Source: Lasiosphaeria ovina (taxonomy: Eukaryota > Ascomycota > Sordariomycetes > Sordariales > Lasiosphaeriaceae). Taken from it: DNA of 64,000 nt. The stretch is taken from the NCBI GenBank assembly GCA_033439765.1, contig JAULSN010000007.1:1364001-1428000 (forward strand), read 5' to 3'. A program made the translations under genes and the position numbers. The notes beneath the pieces were generated by a model. It saw only the letters and a program-made list of their open reading frames with translations, ran no database searches and was not told where the DNA came from. Below, piece by piece: positions 9,962-21,167 of the stretch (its first letter is position 1; every line of letters starts with the position of its first letter).

Positions 9962-12900
9962 TCGGAGATGCCGCAGCCTGGTCTTGAGCTGGCGGAAGAT
10001 GGATCATTTTCCGAGCTTGCCTGTCCGTCGCTGTCATTGTCACTGTCACTGTATCCTTTTTCCTAGCCAATGGCGGATATAACAGTGACGCTACGAGATT
10101 ACGGCACGGACGCAGCATAGTCTATCTCTACCATAACTTATTGGTCCATCAAATCACGACTGGCAGATGTGGCAATTGTCGACTTCGAGGTACGATATGA
10201 ATGCATGGGCATGCAGAGTCTGCAAATGCAATTGCGGATTCTGGGCCGAGACGTACAAATGACAGGCTCAGGGAGAAGTGTCAGGTATATCAAGGCGCCT
10301 AGCAGAAAGCCTCTGGCGGCTGAGCAGGACGAGAGGAGGACGACAGGGCGTGGAGCTGAAGCAGCTGAGAGACGAGGCGAACCGCCCCGCCATTCAAAAG
10401 AGGCAGCCAGCTAGGCGCCTTGCCCTCTCAGCTGACGAGCGGTGGGAGAACTTGGGGGGCTGGGGCGGGCTGGGGCGATTGGTCACTGGAGACCGCGATG
10501 GGGCGGGCCGGTCATTCGCTGAAATGGATAATGCGAGGTCGTGCAGGGTTGCCAGATAAGGGTTCAAGGCTCCTTCGTCGTTGATGGAGGGGGCCGGATA
10601 ACAGCGATTCGTGGCTGATCTGATCCCACGCGAGACCAGAAGAGGGGGCCGTGCGTGCGTAGCCAACGGTGGGCCAGACTCAAACAGACAGCGATGCCAA
10701 GGAGAGAGGATCGATAGCAAGCAGGCGACACCTTGCTGAGGTGGTGAAGCTTTCCCGATACCTTAGCCATCGCTACGTATTAAAAAGAAGACTGTGTCAC
10801 CGCCGACATTGCTAGTTGGTCGTGCTGCTGCATGCCTCCGTCTCTCAGCAATTGCCCGACTGAACAGTCCGTGAAACACGCAGAGGAAAAACAGCTCCGC
10901 GGCCCCGTCGTTTGTTCCACACACGATGGGGCAGAGCAAACTACGGCAAACCTTTATTTTCTAAAGCTGCGATAGGTCCTCAACGCACGGGAGGAACGAA
11001 GGAGGGGATGCTGTCGAGCTCGCCTTTCAAGAATCTGCTGCTCAGGCTGTGGCATACCGGCGTTGTCCTCAGCTCAGCTAACACCCAATACACCTTGGGG
11101 CGGCGGAGAAAAGAAAAGGCGGCCTTCACGTCGATCAGTTGAGTTGAGCTCCAACAAGCTGTCCGCCGCCCGCCCAGCCCAGCTGCTGCGAATGAGGCGA
11201 CGGAAGGCTCGGGGGTTGGGCAGAATGTGCTTGACCCCGCAGCGCGCATCGCCCGATGTTACGCCGTTGCAAAAGCGTGCGTGGGGAGTCCGACAATCTC
11301 GAAGTGCGGGAGAGGGAAAAAAAAACGTTGTAGACCCAGCCCGCCCATACCCTCACATAGTACGGGATGCGTGGTTCAACAAGTCCGTGGCACACAAAAG
11401 TTGATTGATGGCAGCACACTGAGACAAGATGCACACATACATGAGTAATAAAGCCGGAGAAGTGTCGGCAGGGAAATCCCAGGGCACCTAGTGATGGAAG
11501 GAGGGGGAGGGGGTCAAAAGCTAATCGATAAATGCAACTGCAGTGCAGCGCCTTATGGCCCGGCCTTACCATACATACCTCTCCAGGCCACTTACACTAA
11601 CGGCGTGCGCAAGGCTCGATACGCTTGACGTGACAATACCTACCACCATTAGTCGTTCCGTCTCTCTTGCCCATGCACGAAGGGGCTGCATGCGCCTTGC
11701 GAGTGCAAGCTTGGCCAGAAACGAATCAGCTGACGACTAAATAGCTCGACCGCACCACCCAAATGTCGAGGGAGGAGGGCGAGCTCAACAATTGGGCGAG
11801 CGAGTCGGGGTGGGTTCCATCCAGCGTCGGCAAAGATACCGCCTGCGTGTGTCTGGTGTCTGGACCCGACTCCAGCCCGGCCCATCAATGCAGTGAGCAA
11901 GGTCTGTACAACCGGCGGGATACCTCCGTACATACAGAGCTAGCCTACCTTACCTGCCTTGCCTGCCTTACGGCTGACCGGGTAACTCCTCCCAGCCTGG
12001 CTGGCGGGATGGCGAGCTGGCTGGCTTGAGCTGTCGAGATGGCTCGGTCATCTGAGCTCCAGAATCAGATAGAGCTCGAGCTGTATGTGCGGAAGTATAC
12101 CTAGGCACATATAGTGCAGCTTAGGGTAGTGAAACGCGGGCCCCATCGCAAACCTCAAAGGTGCGGCGATGCGCGAAATTTGGGCCGCGTGTACTGTACA
12201 CAGTACTTCTTTTTCCTTTGATATCCATGCCTGCCGCTCAGGTTGGGAACATGGGACAACGACCTGCCGTGACGGTAGCGATTCCGTCACACCAGCTGCC
12301 TCATGTTCCAACGGTCTTTCGGGACTCTTGGGCTAGCGTGGCAGGCTAGACCAGCTCCGGCAAAGCACCGAGAGCAAGCCCTAGCTCGCCCTTGCGGGGC
12401 GTTGAGGCGTCCAGTCGACGGCCCCAGCCATGGTACGCCCTTGATGCGATGGGACCTCTGGTGCTGCTGCTCTGCACTGTCTGCAGGAGGGGTCAAGCGA
12501 GGGTATTCGCGCTCCTCACGGCGAGTGGGCGAGCTGGAGAGGAAGGATGGATGGTGGATGGATGGTTGAGGCAGACGGCACGCTTCATTATTACCTTAGC
12601 TTACGGCTGGCTGGCTGGCTGGCTCCTTCCCTGGCTCGCCGGATTCGAGTAGCTCTTCCCTACCTTACCTATCATACATACCTGGAGCTTGCAGACCTGG
12701 AGATGCAGGCGGCTGCAGAGGAAGGCGCAACCGCCCAGGTTGTTCCATTGACCTGCAACCCGCGCCAGTTGAGCAGCGGGACAGCCCAGCACCTGCCTCG
12801 CACCTGCCTCGTTTGTTCAGTCAGGACTCCGCCGTCCCGTAGGTACATTTCCTCACATACATAGCGCGGTCTGAGGCATGTCCTGTCCAGACTGACGCTA

Positions 12901-13323
12901 CGGAATGCTTGGCCAGCCAGTACGGATGTGGACGATCCATCCATCTGCTGGGAAGCCGACCTGAAGACGTTGGATCTCATAATCTGCCGCCCCTCGACTT
13001 TCCCATCGTAAAACATCTGCCCCACTTCCCCAATTGACTGTACCTTGCCCTTGCAAGAATTCCCCGACTGAGAGCTGCGCTGCTCCACGACCGCTTCGAA
13101 AATAAATCCACAACTCGAACTCGAACCTTCATGGGAGCTCGAGGCCGGGACGAGCCAATTTCACCTCATCGCCAATTCGCCGCGCCCCCGCGCACAATGG
13201 CCTTGTGATGCATCTCCGCACCCGAGAGTCGACGTTACCGAGTCCCTACCATGTTGCGCAAGCTGGCACGCATAGATCCCCGTCGTTGATGCGCGAGAAA
13301 CCCCGTTGGAGCTGGACGGTGGG

Positions 13324-13408
13324 CGAGCACGCTGAGCACGTTGAGCACGCTGAGCACGCTGAGCACGCCGAGCAGCACGCCGAGCAGCACGCCGAGCAAG
13401 CAGCACGC
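13324..13408. repeat. Tandem GAGCACGCT-type 9-bp repeat
   Basis: About nine units of GAGCACGCT or its variants (GAGCACGTT, GAGCACGCC, GAGCAGCACGCC). It ends about 250 bp before the zinc-finger gene's start codon, so it may lie in that gene's promoter or leader. Units differ mostly by single transitions or a three-base insertion. Confidence 0.85.
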
Positions 13409-13658
13409 CGCTGCGACATTTGGTCGCGCCGTGCAATCCAGCCGAGAGCCAGCCCAGCCCAGCCCCAGCTAGGTCTTCGCGCCGCGCCGCCGCGCCCGTC
13501 GCGGTGAAGAATCCGGAGCTACTCTAGCCTGCCTCCCCGCATCTCGACCTGGGCTACCCGTAACGTTAACGTAAACATTAACGCCATCGCGTGCCTGGCC
13601 CTGCCCGCCATAGCGGCGCCCGCCTGCTCGCCGACGACGACATTCGCGCCCGCACGCC

Positions 13659-16600
13659 ATGGCGGCCGAAAATGTCGCGCCGCAGCCGCAGCCGCAGCCG
13701 CAGCCGCAGCCGCAGTCGCAGTCGCAGCAGCCTCCGCCAAACCTTTCACGGCCCGATCGCGACTTGCTGACCGCACCACCACCAGCGCCACCACCGCCGC
13801 CAGCGCCGCCGCCGCCGCAGCCGCCGCAGCCGCCGCAGCCGCAACCGCAACTACAACCGCCGCAGCTGGTGCTAGCCGCCCCCGCTGCCCCCGGCCCCGG
13901 CCCCGGCCCCGGCCCTCCTGGTGCCGCGAACCAGCAGGCCCTTGCCTCGTCTTCTTCTTCTATTCCCCATTCAGATGATCCATTTATGAACCCTACAGTC
14001 AGGGAATTGCTCGCAGCGCAGAGAGAGATTCAGGCGAAGCTTGCCCTCCTACTCCCCGAGAGATATGGCCCCAACATCAAGGTAGAGCTTGACATGCTGC
14101 GCCACAAGCTCCGTGTCTTGCGCGCCTATATCGACGATAATCGTGAGCTGCCCCTATTTCATCTATTGTGCTTTCCCGCTCTCGTCCGATGCGTCGCGCC
14201 GCATTCTACGTGCTCTCCTCCTGTCTGCCCATTGTTCCTTTGTTCGTGTGCAAGTCGGTCTGATGCCAGAACCTAGAACTGTCTGACAAGGTCCCGCTCT
14301 TGTCCGACATCGAGGAAGCGAGAACGCTGCAGTATCAATGTGAGTGTATCGAGACGGCATGTCTGGACCAAGGTAGGTGCACGGCGTCCCGCCTCTGTCT
14401 AGGCCTAGAATTTAACGGAATTGCTGTACGTTAGGCGTGGATCTCCACGACCCCAGGTTTCTCGATGCCCTCAAGTATCATTACCTTCGGGACCAGGCCC
14501 CTGAGGGGTATGCTGCTTGGCTGGACTACAACTTCTCCAACTACGACCCCATCTCTCGCGCATTGAGGTTAAGGGACAGTCTTCCACTGAGCTTCCGCAG
14601 CCACCACTCGTACAAGTGCTGGGACGAGCGTTGTATGCATTACATCTACGGCTATCCTCACCAAGACGACCGCGATCAACATGCGAAGGACCATGTCACT
14701 TTGCAAAAGAGGGACTCGGCGCTCTCCGTCGGCGGCACACCGCCGTTGATATTCCCTGACCAGCAAAACAGAAGCTACAGCATTGACTACAATAAGCAGC
14801 CGTCGCCAATGTACCTACCCCGTCCAGGCTCTGGGTTTCAGCTTGCTCCGTTAGTTACGAGCAACCAGGCAAAGGACCACCGGGAATCGCTGAGGAGTTA
14901 CTCGTTCGTGCCAGAGTACCCGGGAGGACCCCGAGGCTCGATCGATTCCGAAGTTGACCCATTACTTCCGCCGTTAAAGCGCAGCCGTGTGGGACAGTCC
15001 CGGCTAGAGTCGATTGAAGAGCTACGGCTTCTTCGCGATATCGGCCCCTGCCTGCGATGCAAAGTACTGAAAAAAGGGGTTAGTTTACTCTCGGCAAGCG
15101 GATCAGGGGGTGCTTTTGCTAACGGTCTTAGTGCGACTCGAGTGACCCATGTACGCTCTGTCCCGACATTACAAACTCTCCAGATAACGACTTTTGGAAA
15201 GCTCTCGGGTGCCATCGCGGTTCCCTCAGCAGCTTTGCCGATATTATTCTTCCAGGTATGCTGTACCCTTTTATTGGCGTCGACGCGCTGGCTGACTGGT
15301 ATCCAGCATCTGCCCCGTCAAGGCAGACACAAACACCTCTGACATCGCCTCTCGCCGTCCGTCGCAACATGAACGACTTCCTGGAACGAACGTACCTGGT
15401 ATCCCAAGAGACTGCGAGCATGGTGAAGTCTAACCTCGACTTCGATGACGGTTTTTGGTGGACGGAAGACCTCGCCAGTCTTCCACCGGCCAACCCGACT
15501 CTTGCGTCCTTCTCCAAAGATTCGTGGGACAGGCCACCCCCAATTCTCAATATCCTAGCATCAAGCTGGAACATGAGCGGCACTATGTACAACTTCTGGC
15601 AGCTTCTCAGACTCAGCGGCGCAATATCCGGAACCAGGGAGACGGAAGAAGTGGCATACCCTGTGCTGTACCGCGCAAAACTTCTGCTTCGCGAAACCCT
15701 CTTCTATGACTTTCAACAAGCTGAGCCAGTAATACACGCCGAACTAAACAACTCGAGCTCGCACATCTCTTTCGATGACGCCGACTCCTATGGGCGCTTT
15801 CGTGTCTTGTACAGCTGCACGTCACAGTTTCTACAGTCGATCGAGAACCAAACAGCCGGATCCGGCTCGCTTGACACCAAGACCTGGGTAGCTATGTTTT
15901 TATCTTTGTGTATTTTCAGCTTAGTGAGGACCATCCTGGTCGACAGAGCTGCTCAATCACACCTCAGCCCACCACCGCAAGCCGGATCGGCGGCGATGCA
16001 CGCAGTCTACAAGGCACTCGTCAGCGTATTTGCGTGGTCTGCACCGATGCTGTTGGACGGGTCCGACACGGATATGAGCAATGACGACCGTGAACTGCTC
16101 CATTCGGTGGGAGCAGTCTTGGGAAGGAGTTCGTGGATGGACCGTGGAATACCGACGACTAAAGACTTTCTCATGCTCCTCGGGAGCGGCGAGATTGAGG
16201 CCAACTTTTTCAATGGATTTGTCAAGCAAAGGTCGCCGCTGAGGCACGGCTCATTCGTCCTCCCCCCGATAACCAAGTCAGGGGACGAGCCAAGAAAACC
16301 CCTTCCAGATATGCGTCCCCTGATCAACACCTGGCCGTTGTCTATTGGCACCCATTCGGAACGAGAGACGTATGTTTTTAAAGGGGAGCCGGATCGCATG
16401 CTCACATCCCCGCAGTCCATCGATCCAGGAAGGCGGCATACTGTTGCTGAAAGCCCGACATTTATCAGGCAAGCTGGCCGAGGGCTAACATCACCAATAC
16501 CCGCTTCGAGGATCAGGCCGTCCTACCAGCGGCCTCCGCTCCGGAGGGTCTATTGCGGAAAATGCAACGAGTACCCAGAGGGTTTCCGGGGCGAGCATGA

Positions 16601-18281
16601 GCTGAGGAGGCATACCGAATCGAAGCATGCAGCTCTGGTCAAGCGATGGGTGTGCACAGAACCGCAGGAGCCTCCTGGCTCGCCTCAACCAGTTATACCT
16701 CTGGCGAAGTGCAAAGCTTGCGTCACCCAGAAGCGCTACGGGGCTTACTACAATGCCGCCGCGCATCTCCGAAGGGCCCATTTCAATCCCCATCGCGGCG
16801 GAAAGGCGAGCGGCGATTGGCCTCCCATGTCCATACTGAAAGACTGGATGCGTGAGGTTCGGCAATCGATTGATGTACAGGATCCAGACGATTCTAGCGG
16901 GGAGGACGAAGGGCCAGACTACAAATCATCACACGAGTTTGTGTCGCCGCCTCGCCGGCGCTCGCCGATACTGGAAGCGCCACGACTCGCACCCGCGCCG
17001 CATCCGCTTCCGCTCCCGCTTCCGCTTCCGCCTCCACCCCCGCCCCCTCCACCGCCGTCGCAAGCCCCCTTGCTTGCACCCTCAATCGACCGGGCTGGTC
17101 AGCTCGACCGGATTGGCTTGCTCGATCGCATGGGTTCGCTCGATCGAGTAGGTCCGCTTGACCGGGTCGGCCCACACGGACCGCCTCCCATCATCATCCA
17201 CAGCACCCAAGGGGCCTATATCGCCCCTACCCCATCTCTCAAGGCCGAAGAGCCCCCTACGCCTAGTCCATCACTGTCGGCTGTTCGTAATCGCTGTCCC
17301 CATCCTGAGTGTGGCCGCGTCTTCAAGGATCTCGCCGCTCACATGTTGACCCATATGGAGGAGCGACCTGAGAAGTGCCCTATAGAATCTTGCGAGTACC
17401 ACGTCAAAGGGTTTGCGCGCAAATATGATAAGAACCGACACGCGCTCACGCATTACAAGGGCACAATGGTGTGCCCGTTCTGTGCGGGGGTCGGAACGCC
17501 GTACGAAAAGGCATTCAACCGGGCCGACGTGTTTAAGCGCCACCTGACGGCCGTGCACAATGTCGAGCAGACACCGCCAAACAGCAGAAAGCTGATCCTG
17601 TCAACTGGGGCAGGACGTGTTGGTGGTGTCGGAGCCAAGTGCAGCATCTGCCAGAGCCAGTTTGCGACTGCGCAAGAGTTCTACGAGCACTTGGACGACT
17701 GTGTTCTCAATGTTATTGTGCCATCGACGCCAAAGACGGCAGGTAGCGGAAGCGGGAGCGCCATTTTTAGGAAAGATTCGGTGACCAGGACGCCCACGAC
17801 GGCGAGCACAGACAAGGGCAAAGAGCCAGACATTGACACGCAGCCGCAGGCCCAATATCAAGATACCGACATGGAGCAGGATCACCGGGGAGACGGCCAC
17901 GGCGGGCACAACTCGTACGAGGAGCGCCAGTATCACGAGGCGGCAAATCGCACCGATGAGAGAGAAGCCATGCAGACGGACGGTGGAAGAGAAGAAAAAG
18001 ACCAAGAACCTGGGGGAGAGGTGCAAGTCGCGCCAATGTCGGGCTCTGCCAAGGATCAGGTGACCGAGCGTCAACTAGAAGCCGAAGACGTGCTTGAAAT
18101 ACAAGTTGCGCTCGGACCTCGTGAAGAAGCGATGGACATTGAGGAGGATTACGAGACAGCACAACATGGGTCCCGAAACCCAAGCCGAGACGAGGAAACC
18201 TACCATGACCTGCGGGTCCGCCGAAGTCCCGAGGTGACTCTGGGTTCGCCCGTGCCGCCGGACAGCATGGATACGGACTAA
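13659..18281 (+). CDS. Large multi-zinc-finger transcription regulator (Zn2Cys6-like plus C2H2)
   Basis: Five exons: 13659-14142, 14277-14372, 14435-15078, 15132-15255 and 15307-18281, closing exactly to 1440 residues. The N-terminus is a PQ repeat and Pro/Gln-rich region, followed by a helical stretch around residue 110-160. Splicing exons 3 and 4 assembles a cysteine cluster near residue 399 (CLRCKVLKKG then CDSSDPCTLC) with Zn2Cys6 spacing C-x2-C-x6-C-x5-C-x2-C, the sixth Cys being 16 residues on. The C-terminal half has C2H2-type fingers near residues 866, 917, 1113, 1140, 1172 and 1228, a run of LDRxGxLDRxG repeats near 1045-1072, and a long acidic Glu/Asp-rich tail. It is presumably nuclear and DNA-binding; the targets are unknown. 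The split Cys cluster supports the intron calls. Confidence 0.85.
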
Positions 18282-19398
18282 GCAATACCAACAAACGCTC
18301 CAAAGAGGTTTAAATTCGCATATCTTTCACGTATATAGGTTTTTTTTATAACTTTCGTTTCTCTTTCATATTCTTTTTTTGGGGGGTTTTTTTATTGAAA
18401 TTCCTTTTGAATACATGCTCTCGTAGCTGCTACTCTTTTGAGCCGGCATCGTTGAGTTTGATTTCGTAGACGAACGACCATGGAATGAGACCGCGTGCGT
18501 GGGTTTACAGTTTACAGTTTTACTTTGGTTCGACCGGCAGGCGGCGGAGGCATCGCTGCTTCGAGTCGTTGTTGTTTGGCCACCTGGGAGGCAGAACCGG
18601 GGGAAGAGGGCAATGAATGGGGCACAAGCGATAAACAAGGCAGTTAGAAAGTCAGGCTCCTTGCCCTGGGCGTTCGGACTTTGGGACTTTGAAAGGAGAT
18701 TTAGTATGGTCCGCTCTATATTCGCGAGGGTGGTTGGCTGGCTGGCTGGTAGGGTAGACACGGTGCAATCGTCTGCGTCGCGAGATGGCAGCGAGCGACG
18801 CGTGCTGTGGATGTTGTTTGCGAATGATGGACATGCCCTCTCTCACACTTATGGCCTGAATATGTGTATCGTGTGGTGTGCATTCGGCGAAGTGAAGTGA
18901 TATGCCATGTTGGTGCTCACCAAGTCCTGAGGAATTTGAAAACGACTCTCAGCTTTCCGAAAGTGAGGGAGGGCAGGGCGCGTCGACCAATAAGGGCTGT
19001 TCTCGAGTCGTATGCCAGGCAGGCACCGTGACAAGGGTGGGCTTTATTTGGCTTAGATCTGTTTGCATGCCTAATTGCGGATAGGGGAGTTGATAAATAA
19101 GAGAATGAATAACGGTCCCATCATGGGTTTTTTTTAGGGATATTCCTCTGCCAACATCCCACAATCCTACAACATTTAGTCTTGATTCCTCTCCAGTCTA
19201 GCCTACCTAATCAAAGTCTCATTCGTACAATAATTATTCATGCCACGTCCGCCGCCTTCTCGACTTCGTCAAGCCCCTCCGGACTTTGCTTCCTAAGCGT
19301 TTTTCAATAGCAAGAATAGGCAGCAGCAGCCGCCGCTGCCAAGCATAAAGCAACAGCAACAACAACAGCAGCAGACATGCGCGCCCATATGCCTCAAG
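18282..19398. other. Intergenic, no gene seen
   Basis: 3' flank of the zinc-finger gene and upstream region of the F-box relic. T-rich tracts at about 18340-18395 may contain the polyadenylation region. A GGTTCGACC phrase near 18524 resembles a tRNA B-box but has no matching A-box or stems. Confidence 0.45.
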
Positions 19399-19740
19399 AT
19401 GCCACCAGAACTGCTCCTCATGATCCTCGAGCAGCTGCCGCCCGAGTCGGCCGTCGCGTTCGCCCTCACGTGCCGCGCCTTCTACGCTGCACGTCGGGCT
19501 GGTAAAGCCGTCGCGGCGCTTCCGGCTCCGGCCGCACTCAAGAGCCTAAAGCATCCTGCTCATGTAGATCGAAGACGACGTGGTGGGCGCCTACTCTTGC
19601 TACAGCTGCGACAAGCTGCACCCGGCGACGATGCTGCCGCTGAGAAGAAAGTCGAGGGTGCCGAGGTGCTTGCGGCTGCGCTGGTGATTGGGTTGGTTAG
19701 TTGTATAATTATTTGTAACGGGAAAAAGAAATCTACGTAA
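19399..19740 (+). pseudogene. Decayed F-box protein gene fragment
   Basis: The frame opens with an F-box-like N-terminus: LPPESAVAFALTCRAFYAA, preceded by MPPELLLMILEQ. F-box proteins recruit substrates to SCF ubiquitin ligases through Skp1. After about 35 residues the frame loses family resemblance. The expected continuation appears in another frame from about 19570: IEDDVVGAYSCYSCDKLHP, which resembles the paired-cysteine segment typical of fungal F-box proteins, and it meets a TGA near 19690. A GTAAAG...TAG interval (19501-19569) looks like an intron but its length keeps the wrong frame. I therefore read it as a frameshifted, truncated relic; a short expressed protein of 113 residues is the alternative. 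Confidence 0.5.
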
Positions 19741-21167
19741 CCTCTTGTCCCGAGGTAATTAACGTACGTGCTGCTTTGGTAAATTAGCGTTTGGTCTGAT
19801 TAACGCCAGTATAACCCTTTATGAGTATCGGTTCTGATGCAGAGTAGTTAGGACTCCGGCGGAAAGTTCAACGGCTGCTGCAGTCACCACCAGCATCAGA
19901 GATAGACAGCCCATTGTTGCGTACGAATACCAAATTCAACGGCGGCGATGTTCTGTTCACGCTGTCCATCGGCCGTCTTCTGGCCTAGTTTCGGCCTGGT
20001 GACGGCCCAGTAATACTTTGAGGGGCTCGTGGGCAGCTGCGCTGCCCTTTGACGATCACCGCCGTCAAAGATAATATCCTTTCGAGGGTCGTCCTTCTTC
20101 CGTTCGATGGTGGTGCACCAGTCGGTAAAGCACAAGGGGGCACGATCCGGCGGCGTCTCGACACGCGGCAAACAATACCGGGTCCGGCTCCACCCCGACC
20201 AGTCTCCCAGAATTGCGACCGTGGAGATGATGCTCTGTTGGGCATCTTGAGAGCAGGGATCCGGCGCCTCCTCGACCATGGCGAGAGCTTCCGCCATAAG
20301 TCGCTGCTGCCCCTTTGCGGCACGCTCATGGGCCAGCCTTTGGTAATTATTAGATAATTACCACCTTGGCACCTCATCAGGCCCAAGGCGGGAGCCGTAG
20401 TTTGCTGAGGACGTGGTGAAGCTCCTGGACGCGGCGGCTCACCGGCAGCTGCTAAACGACGGCCAAGGTATTATCTGGTAGACTCGTACGGAAGAGGAGG
20501 GGAAAAAGGAAGGAAAAGGAAGGAAAGATTTTGCCAAGTATTTGCAATTGTGTCGACGGGGTTTCAAGCTGGGCGGTCTTGCAGCAGAACTGAAGGTAGA
20601 TGTTGATTATGCGACGCGGACTAAGTTGGATTGACACTACATCAGGAGGCGAGCCACGACCGACTGTTCCCCAGTGTGCTTGCCTATTGAAATAATTTTG
20701 AAAATGCAGGGCACCTGCGCTGCGGTGCGCAGTGGCTAGGCTCGTTCCTGCCCGTATAAAGACTGGATGATAGAGTGACGCAAGTCAGAGTGTTTGTCTT
20801 AGCTAAGAGAGTCTAGTCGATAGAGTTTCTGCCATGCATTAACCATGTGACCCACGTATGATGTGTGTGTCGTGGGACGTTCAGATTCAGAATTAATACG
20901 GATGGAGTGTATCAGCTCACCTTAAGTGGGGCTCCACACTGCCGACTGCCCGGTGCGTCCCGACCACAAAAGAGAAAAAATTCGCTCCTCCTCACCAAGT
21001 GGGATAACTCAGTATAGTCGCCCCCTTATTAACCAACCCTTGTACCCAGTTCGTCCCGGTTTGAGTATAGAATCCCAGCCAGCCGTCCATAATTATATCC
21101 AAAAGAGAAAGTCAGCGACTAACAACCGACTTTTGACCACCACGCAGGATATTGCCTGGTAATTAAC
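19741..21167. other. Intergenic with possible gene debris, then ADE13 upstream region
   Basis: A minus-strand open frame of 133 codons (20297-19896, containing FTDWCTTIERKKDDP) and a short plus-strand frame near 20403-20480 (FAEDVVKLLDAAAHRQLL) look protein-like but match no family I know and lack gene structure. They may be debris from the same decayed locus as the F-box fragment. The final 300-400 bases should be the ADE13 promoter and leader. Confidence 0.4.

Larger units (their letters stand above)
9714..13658. other. Long gene-poor gap (3.9 kb)
   Basis: No gene can be supported. It holds the TG microsatellite at its start, a GGCT run at about 12604-12624, several TTACCTTACC-type pyrimidine-rich phrases (for example near 11945 and 12660), and a 9-bp tandem repeat at 13324-13408. 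The last several hundred bases should include the promoter and 5' leader of the zinc-finger gene that starts at 13659. Confidence 0.45.

Noticed and set aside
9447..10118. 223-codon minus-strand open frame with His/Thr alternation
   Set aside because: It runs through the TG microsatellite. Only the part from the ATG at 9713 to the donor at 9584 belongs to the two-exon gene.
13324..13408. Possible CRISPR-like array
   Set aside because: The repeat is a plain tandem without spacers, and the genome is eukaryotic.
18500..18560. Possible tRNA (B-box-like GGTTCGACC)
   Set aside because: No A-box at the required distance and no acceptor or T-stem pairing. Other TTCGA words in the gaps also fail.
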